Origin: Zygnema cylindricum
Taxonomy: Eukaryota; Streptophyta; Zygnematophyceae; Zygnematales; Zygnemataceae
DNA length: 64,000 nt
Direction of reading: 5' to 3'
Assembly (NCBI GenBank): GCA_037447655.1
Contig: JBBHKE010002871.1
Location: 52,501-116,500, forward strand
In this document: positions 57,485 to 64,000 of the stretch, one piece after another
Numbering within the stretch: position 1 is the first letter of the stretch
Layout of the letters: the number at the start of each line of letters is the position of its first letter
Notes under the pieces: model-generated
The model's input: only the letters and a program-made list of their open reading frames with translations
What the model was told of the DNA's origin: nothing
Databases searched by the model: none
Made by a program: the position numbers and the translations under genes

Positions 57485-58041
57485 TGTTAAGATTTATGCG
57501 TCCATTTTCAGCGAAGGACGAGAAAGTCAAAGTTAGTCAAAGTTGTTACGTGAGAGAGAAGTCAACCAGAGTCTTGTTAGGCATGCGTACGATTGATACG
57601 CGTGAAGGTACATATACGTAGACGTCAAGTTTCGAGTGAAAACGTGGTCCTTGACTTGTAGTGTATGGGAAGTCAAGTAGTCGCAAATTTTGAGTGTACG
57701 TGATGCAGACATTTTGTACTTGGCGATCTTTGATTAGTCTACGTGTGTCACAAGTTAGATTCTATTTCTTTACGTGACACGCAAGTTGCATAGGTCTACA
57801 CGACACCTACACACATAAAAATGTACCGAAGCTATGCATCAATCAATCATCAAGTGAATGATTCTCTCCAATTTTTTCCCTACTACTAGTTTTGCACTGA
57901 GTGCTTATTTTGTCGTTGAATTAATCTATCTTCTTTCTTGTTCAGTAATTAAACCTTCTTTCTCATATAGAGAATTGTTTTTCCTTAGCTTCCTGTCTTG
58001 TAATTGGACGATCCTATGGCCACTCCTTCTGAATCTCAACA
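57485..58041 (+). repeat. 5' LTR of the copia element
   Basis: 557 bp, starts TGTTAAGATTTATGCG and ends TCTGAATCTCAACA. The last 160 bp match the 3' LTR closely. The gag ATG lies inside it at 58016. Confidence 0.9.
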
Positions 58042-58864
58042 TGGTATCGGAGCTTTAGGTAAAATTACAAACATCCGGAAATTTAATGGTAGTAATTATT
58101 TACTATGGAAAGCTAAGATGACCCAAATTCTAAAATATAAGAATTACTGGGGTGTTGTAGCAGGCACTAAACTAAAACCTACTGAAGCTTTAATGGCAGC
58201 AGGATATGATAAAAGGGAAGAAGAGGAAGCGACATTAATTTTTCTAGCAGTGGAAGACAGTCAACTTTTACACATAGTTCAGTTAGAAAAACCTAAGGCT
58301 ATGTGGGATAAATTAAGGACTGTACATGAGCGGACTAATCCGTCAAATATTATGCAATTAAAAAACAAATTGCTGGACTTTAGTATAGTGAGTGGAGATA
58401 CTATGGAAACCCATATTAATAGACTGAAAGAGCTTAAGTTACAGTTAGCCGCAGTCGGCACAACACTGAATGATGATGATTTGATCCTCACACTGTTTAG
58501 GTCATTACCATCACTGTATGTTATGATGTTCACGGCTTTGAAAAGTCAACCTACTTTAGACTTTGATGCAGTATGTCAGCATTTCATTCAAGGAGAAGTT
58601 GAAATTATAAAAAAAGAGGAAAAAGAGTCAGATGCAGCTCTTTATGCCAAAGGCAAACAGTCAATAGAACGTACTGAGTCGGTAACTACTTGTGCTATAT
58701 GTGGGAAAACTAATCATCAGACAGCTGACTGTAGATTTAAAAAGAAAGAAACTGAAAACTTTAGGAAAAAGATTGTTTGTTACAATTGTGGAAAACCAAG
58801 TCATAAGTCTTCACTTTGTCGGAATAAAGACAAGAACCGACAAACAAACCATTATTTGCCATGA
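58016..58864 (+). CDS. Copia gag polyprotein
   Basis: 282 aa from the ATG at 58016. The N-terminal part is a copia gag domain (NYLLWKAKMTQIL, MWDKLRTVHE). Two zinc knuckles near the C-terminus, CAICGKTNHQTADC and CYNCGKPSHKSSLC, both fit C-x2-C-x4-H-x4-C and bind the element's RNA in the particle. The start lies in the LTR and translation runs through the primer site. The TGA stop overlaps the ATG of the pol frame (ATGA at 58861-58864), a -1 shift. The reading frame is intact, so particles could still form if it is transcribed. Confidence 0.9.
   Translation: MATPSESQHGIGALGKITNIRKFNGSNYLLWKAKMTQILKYKNYWGVVAGTKLKPTEALMAAGYDKREEEEATLIFLAVEDSQLLHIVQLEKPKAMWDKLRTVHERTNPSNIMQLKNKLLDFSIVSGDTMETHINRLKELKLQLAAVGTTLNDDDLILTLFRSLPSLYVMMFTALKSQPTLDFDAVCQHFIQGEVEIIKKEEKESDAALYAKGKQSIERTESVTTCAICGKTNHQTADCRFKKKETENFRKKIVCYNCGKPSHKSSLCRNKDKNRQTNHYLP
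58042..58053 (+). promoter_or_regulatory. Primer binding site
   Basis: TGGTATCGGAGC sits directly after the LTR. It differs by one base from TGGTATCAGAGC, the usual copia primer site complementary to initiator Met-tRNA. Confidence 0.88.
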
Positions 58865-61274
58865 CCATTCATGATGAGACTAAGCTTTTTCTCACACTGT
58901 CAAATGCTCAAAAAAGTAAATGGATTATAGATTCTGGAGCATCTCATCATATGTATAATGACAAGTCCATCTTTTCTTCTCTCACAGCATTACAAAATCC
59001 TTGACTAATTATACTGGCAGATGATAAGATTCTAGAGACCTGTTTAATAGGCAAGGTTAAGTTACACTTATACTGTGATACTGGTAGTCATGAAGGGCAT
59101 TTAAAAGATGTTTTATACTTACCAAGTTTAAAGCATAACCTTTTCAGTGCTATGCATGCTTCGAAGAGTGGACTAAAAATAAAAATTTGAGAAAAAGAAA
59201 AACGAACGTTGTGAATTGAGGAGTGAGGGAAAGCTAATCGCTTTTGGATATCCGAAAGGGAATCTTTTTACTCTACGTTTGGATGATGAAGATGCATAGA
59301 TGAAATTTAGCAAAGGAGCACAAATTTATGAGCTATGGCATCAACGATTTGGTCATCTGGGAGAGCACAATCTCAAACGACTCAATGAAAAGAAGATGGT
59401 CAAAGGACTTGAGGACGTCAACACTAAAGACAACCTTAAGGTGTGTGAAGGATGTGCTTAAGGTAAGCAAAGAAGGCTTCATTTTCATAAAGATGATAAA
59501 CCCAAACATAGAATGAAGCTGGAGCTTATTCATTTGGACTTGAGCGGTCCTCACCCCTTAAGTTCTGGAGGTTCTAGATTTATCATCACGTTTACGGATG
59601 AGTGCACAAGAAAAGTATGGGTGTATTTTATGAAATCCAAGAGAGGAGCCCTTGAGAAATTCAAAGAGTTTAAAACCATGGTGGAAAACCAGGCAAGAGA
59701 ACGGATCCAAATTTTAAGGTCGGATAACAGGGGAGAATATACCTCCAATGCTTTTAAGGAAAACTGCAAAACTTGGGGGATACAACAAAAATTCACAGTA
59801 GCTTATAGTCCGCAGCAAAACGGAGTATCAGAAAGACTTAACCGAACTTTAGTTGAAATTGCACGTTGTTTAGTACATAGTGTAAAACTAAGTCAAAACC
59901 TATGGGCTGAAGCTATCCTTATTGCAGTTTATTTGAAAAATCGTTCTCCTAGTACTTCTCTGAAAGATATTACACCTTAAGAAGCTTGGTCAGGCTTTAA
60001 ACCAAATGTTAAACATTTTAGAGTTTTTGGAAGCAAAACCTTTGTTCACATCCCAGCACAGACTAGAAAGAAATTTGACAAGAAGAGTTGGACTGGTGTC
60101 TTTGTAGGTTATGACATAAATAGAAAAGCGTACAGAATTTATGACCCAGTTACAAAGAAATTTCATGTTAGTCGAGATGTGACTATAGATGAAGGGAAGG
60201 AATGTAATTCAAATGTGACATGTAGTTTTGACCCTTGGTACGAAAAACCTAAGAATGTCACTGTTCCCTTTAACAATCAAGAAGTATTGGAAAGCGGGTC
60301 TCCACAAACACCACGTACTCCAAGCAGAGAAGATGAAGTGGATCCTTTGTCATCGACGCCGCTTTCCATTCCAGCTCAGACTTCCGTCATCCCCGTGGAA
60401 CATCAACCTTTCAACCTTTACAAGTGGAGAAGTTACCAGCATCACAACCTTCGCAAATTACAACCTCTGCGAATCCGATTCAACAATTGAGGTTGAAGGT
60501 AACCCCTCAAAGAGTATCTAATTGAATACGTGCTAAATCAAAACGGCTCATTGAAGAAATGGAAGATGTGGGTTTAGCTTCTTGTTTTATGGCAGTAGAG
60601 AGGGAACCACAAACTTTTCATGAAGCTTTGGAGGGTTTTAAATCTCATAAATGGGAAAAGGCAATAGAATTAGAATATGACTCACTGATCAAAAACAAAA
60701 CTTGGACCTTAGTAGAACGCCCAATAGATAAAAACATTGTGGGGTGTAAATGGGTCTTTAAGATTAAGAGGAAATCAGATGGGTTAGTGGAAAGATATAA
60801 AGCGAGGTTGGTAGCTAAGGGGTATTCAAAAGAAAAGGGGGTTGATTACACTGAGACTTTCTCACCAGTAGTGAAGTTTAATAGTCCCAGAACTTTAATA
60901 GCCGGCAGTAGTGAAGTTTAATAGTCTTAGAAGTTTAATAGCCGGCAGCAGAGGGTATGTAGATGCATCAACTAGATATCAAAACTGCATTCTTAAATGG
61001 GGATTTAGAGGAAGAAGTCTCCATGGAACAACCAGAGGGCATGATAGAACTAGGAAAAAAACACATGGTGTGTACACTACACAAATGTATACACGGTCTA
61101 AAACAAAGTCCTAGGTGTTGGAAAATCAAACTTGACACCAAAATGAGAGAAGAGGCTTTTGAGAGATGTCATGCAGGCAATGATCTCGACAAAAGGAGGA
61201 GCACTACTGGTTGGGATTTTATGTGTTCAAGAAGACTCGTTAGTTGGAGAGAACAATTGGAAAGAAAGGTTTAA
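58861..61274 (+). pseudogene. Copia pol, broken by stops, frameshifts and a deletion
   Basis: Protease: WIIDSGASHHM, with the D-S-G site at residues 24-26 of the frame from 58861, then TGA at 59002. Integrase: zinc part LWHQRFGHLGEHNL...CEGC (about 59335-59458), then the catalytic D, D, E in LIHLDLSG, ILRSDNRGEY and NGVSERLNRT, with stops at 59459 and 59978 (TP-stop-EAWSG). RT start: GCKWVFKIKRKSDG, KARLVAKGYS. A 40-bp tandem duplication (60867-60946) shifts the frame before HQLDIKTAFLNGDLEEEV. At about 61137-61165 the sequence jumps from CWKIKLDTKM to the RNase H end LDKRRSTTGW, so YVDD and most of RT/RNase H are lost. Confidence 0.88.
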
Positions 61275-61349
61275 AATTTGATATTGGAATTAGCTCACAG
61301 GAGTTGGTCCTATTTAGTGAGGACAATTGATAGTGTGTAAAAAATGACC

Positions 61350-61360
61350 CAGAGAGGGGG
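61350..61360 (+). promoter_or_regulatory. Polypurine tract
   Basis: AGAGAGGGGG directly precedes the 3' LTR, as expected for plus-strand priming. Confidence 0.8.
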
Positions 61361-61544
61361 TGTTAAGATTTTTGCGTTTATTTTCTGCTAGTTTTGCACT
61401 GAATGCTTATTTCGTCGTGGAATTAATCTATCTTCTATCTTTTTCAATAATTAAGCCTTGCTTTCTCATATAGATAATTGTTTTTCCTTAGCTTCCTGTC
61501 TTGTAATTGGACGATCTTATGGCCACTTCTTCTGAATCTCAACA
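61361..61544 (+). repeat. 3' LTR with a large internal deletion
   Basis: 184 bp against 557 bp for the 5' LTR. The start and the last 160 bp are kept; about 373 bp between TTTATTTTCTG and CTAGTTTTGCAC are missing. Both ends (TGTTAAG, CAACA) and the TTTTT flank are intact. Confidence 0.88.
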
Positions 61545-61853
61545 TTTTTGAGGGTTTTTTGTATTTCTTTAGGGCTTTTTGGAGTTTATCAAATTCAACA
61601 CCTTTTCTTTTTCTTTTTACTGGAAAATAGACGTCAAAAGGGAAACTTATTTTTTTACATTTTTTTTTTAATCGTTCATTTGTTCATTTACTTTTCATTT
61701 ATTTTTTTCTTTAATAGATTATTAAATTATTTATGTATATATATAGCCTTCAACTATGTGAGGATTTGGGTGACGCCATATAACGAAAGTGAAACCTTAT
61801 TTTTTTACATTTCTATTTTTTTTCATTCATTTGTTCGTTTGTTTACTTATTAG

Positions 61854-61884
<31 letters not shown>

Positions 61885-62165
61885 TTTTAACATGTGAAGA
61901 TTTGGGTGACGCCCTATAATAAAAGTGAAACGTTTTTGTGTTTTATTCATTAATTCATTTATTTTCTTATTCATTAGTTCATTCATTTTCTTATTTATTT
62001 ATTTATTTATATTATTTTTTATTATATTATTAGATTATTAACTTATATATTGTTTGTTAAAATATAAAGATTTGAGTGACGTCACATAACAAAAGTGAAA
62101 AATGGGCGAGAGGAGAATTTCCAAACCAAACTCACGGAGAAGATACCTTGGTAACATGAACATTT
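61545..62165. repeat. AT-rich DNA with a three-copy diverged repeat
   Basis: GTGAGGATTTGGGTGACGCC...AAAGTGAAAC occurs at about 61757, 61893 and (diverged) 62065. (TA)n tract at 61853-61881 and ATTTATTT tracts between. No gene. Confidence 0.7.
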
Positions 62166-62500
62166 AAGTGAGACTCTCTCTCTCCTTCTGCCTCTCCCTC
62201 TCCCTCACAGGGACCGTCCCATCGTCCCCACGGACATTGTGGTTTACTACATTGTGGCAACTCATCGTCCGGACATTGTGGTTAACTACATCATGGCGAC
62301 TCTCTCTGCTCTTCCTCCCTCTCTTCCTCTCCCTCTCCCTGTCTCTCTCTCAAATTAATGGCTAACATTGATTTTGCCTCTCTCTCTCTCCTTCTCTCTC
62401 CATCCTCTCAAATTAATGGCTAACATTGATTTTGCCTCTCTCTCTCTCCTTCTCTCTCCATCCCCCTCACAGGGATCCTCTCTTATTTTTTTCCCTCTAT
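62166..62500. repeat. CT microsatellites and duplicated segments
   Basis: Two units containing CGTCC.CGGACATTGTGGTT at about 62220 and 62267, and a duplicated segment of about 57 bp (CAAATTAATGGCTAACATTG, then GATTTTGCCTC and a CT tract) at 62351 and 62408. It borders the truncated end of the second copia element. Confidence 0.8.
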
Positions 62501-64000
62501 CCCTCTCCATCTGAATTCCCAAAATATATTTTGATTCTCCCAAATCTTTTATTTCAAATCTACTCTTTAGATCCATTTTCAATCCATTAATTTTCCCCAT
62601 TGATTTGCTCAAGACAAACAAATCATCAACATAGATGGCAATGAAAATTATACCTTCCCCGTCCTCAAACAGATAAATGGAATGATCCCAGCTAATTCGG
62701 ATGTATCCCAAACTTATCAAAAACTCATCCAGTTTTTTGTTCCATTGCCGCGCCGCCTGCTTCAGTCCATAAAGAGACTTTATAAGTCTGCACACCTTGT
62801 TTGCTGTCTTCTCTTTTCTCCACATACCCTTCTAGATGTCGCATGAAGATCTCTTCCTCCAATTCTCCGTGTAAGAAAGCAGTTTTTATGTCCATTTGGT
62901 GCACTTCCATTTCTTCCACTGCCGCGAGACTAAGTAGAATCCGGACAAAGGGAAATCTAATAACCGGAGCCAATATCTCCTTATAATAGATTCCTTCCTT
63001 CTGTGTGAATCCTTTGGCCACTAGTGTAGCCTTGTACCGGTCGATAGTGTTATCCGGGTTGATTTTCAGCTTACATACCCACTTAGATCCAATCGGCTTT
63101 AGGTCGTGGGGCAGTCCACCAACTCCCATTTGTTTGTTTCCATAATGGAAGCCATTTCATCATTACTAGTTGTCATCCATCTACTCTGTTCCGGACTATT
63201 AACTGCTTCCGAATAGGTTTGGGGTTCACTCAGATATGACAACTTGGTTACCTGTTGTTCACTTGTCTTTCTTGAAGTCTATTGTTGCTTCTCCTCCCTC
63301 TTTCAAAGTCCGATGCTGGAATGGAGGGTACTCTCGAATTTCTCCGAATGACTTCATCTTCTCCCCTATCCGTGGAGTCCATCTCCGGTCTTTCTCCCCT
63401 ATCCATGGAGTCCATTTTCGGCCTTTCCTTGTCTTCTTCCTCGGTTTGAACCAAAGTTTGTGGCTCCAAAAAAGAGTCATTCTCGATCAGTTTTTCCTCT
63501 TTATCTGCAAAGTCCGGCTGCACCGGATTTTGGTTAAAAGAATCTGAATCTAACTCACTTTCGGATTCAATTCTAATTCTGACCAGTTTAGTATATTAAA
63601 GTACCGGTTTAGTATATTAAAAGGATCTACTGACTTTCCTTCATCCATAACTACCACGTGTTTTACTAGGATGATATCTTCTTTTCCGAGATCATAAACT
63701 CTATATCCCTTTAAATTTTCATCATATCCAAGTAAGTACCCCGGCTTTCCCCTTGCATCTAACTTCCAATCAGATTTTCTGCATTTAGACTAAAAACTTA
63801 ACTTCCGAACACCTTTAAGTGTTAGATATCCGGTTTTCTCCCGGTCCATCTTTCATAGGGTGTTTGACATCTCATCGCCGAGGTAAGGACTCTATTCTTA
63901 AGACAATTTGCACAATTCATAGCTTTAGCCTAGAAGCGTTTTCTTATCTTTTTATCCGATAGCATACTACGGGCACTATCACTTAATGTCCAATTCAATC
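62501..64000 (-). pseudogene. Second Ty1-copia pol remnant, runs off the window
   Basis: Minus strand, right to left: integrase C-terminal part (CLKNRVLTSAM, QTPYERWTGRKPD, KPGYLLGYDENLKGYRVYDL, about 63650-63930), the linker, then RT: EPQTYSEAVNSPEQSRWM, GSKWVCKLKINPDNTIDRYK, FTQKEGIYYKEILAPVIRF, VHQMDIKTAFLHGELEEEIF, then after a frameshift near 62820 SLYGLKQAARQWNKKLDEFL, and IYVDDLFVL with YVDD at 62622-62633. It stops after ESKYILGIQMERD at about 62510, so RNase H and the 3' LTR are absent. Stops are present in the integrase part. It is more distant from the first element than a recent copy would be. Confidence 0.85.

Larger units (their letters stand above)
57485..61544 (+). mobile_element. 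Ty1-copia retrotransposon, two LTRs, defective
   Basis: About 4.06 kb. TG...CA LTRs (57485-58041 and 61361-61544) are flanked by TTTTT on both sides (57480-57484 and 61545-61549). A primer site follows the first LTR and a purine tract precedes the second. Order: gag, protease, integrase, RT, RNase H, as in copia. Most of the RT, including YVDD, is deleted, and stops and frameshifts break pol, so it cannot move by itself. Confidence 0.93.

Noticed and set aside
1-64000. tRNA, rRNA or riboswitch genes
   Set aside because: I looked for tRNA boxes and conserved RNA words and saw none convincing; a covariance-model scan would settle it.

Overview
The window looks like nuclear DNA of a streptophyte (land plant or close algal relative). 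The evidence is a cluster of intronless P-class pentatricopeptide-repeat (PPR) genes, an intron-containing EGF/exostosin glycosyltransferase (GT47) gene, Ty1-copia retrotransposons with a plant-type initiator-Met primer site, and many short terminal-inverted-repeat elements. No prokaryotic signal (operons, ribosome sites, CRISPR) is present. I cannot name the species. Most of the window is AT-rich, repeat-rich, gene-poor sequence, with one 10-N assembly gap at 32801-32810.

Layout. 0-2.1 kb: foldback and inverted-repeat elements. 2.4-7.5 kb: a PPR relic, then PPR gene 1 (+ strand). 7.5-15.8 kb: short transposon families, a 131-bp satellite and purine/pyrimidine tracts. 15.8-22.7 kb: PPR relic, PPR gene 2 (- strand), its leader, and an orphan leader with a PPR C-terminal relic. 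22.7-27.3 kb: degenerate satellite and intergenic DNA. 27.3-32.8 kb: a second copy of the relic + spacer + gene block, carrying PPR gene 3 (- strand). 33.1-36.8 kb: the first three exons of a GT47 gene (- strand), whose catalytic remainder is missing at the gap. 37.3-44.3 kb: AT microsatellites, minisatellites and a few exon-like islands. 45.2-47.5 kb: a signal-peptide-like ORF and a cysteine-rich repeat coding region. 48.2-51.9 kb: tandem inverted-repeat elements and a decayed copia element. 52-55.1 kb: a pyrimidine-rich minisatellite of about 3 kb. 57.5-61.5 kb: a copia element with both LTRs but a broken pol. 62.5-64 kb: a second decayed copia element running off the end.

The three PPR proteins (585, 594 and 706 aa) are paralogues with the same N-terminal region and 11, 11 and 14 full repeats. 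They differ mainly in repeat number and in the two residues per repeat that set RNA-base choice. Four further PPR relics show that the cluster has grown and decayed by block duplication. The proteins are most likely organellar RNA-binding factors, and the pattern resembles birth-and-death evolution as in restorer-of-fertility-like PPR families; that comparison is inference.

The GT47 gene is predicted to encode a Golgi type II membrane protein with three EGF-like modules before the exostosin domain. The cysteine-rich region at 46.9-47.5 kb encodes three copies of a Cys module joined by Pro/Ser linkers; I do not recognise the family, and it may be lineage-specific. The rest is mainly transposons and tandem repeats.
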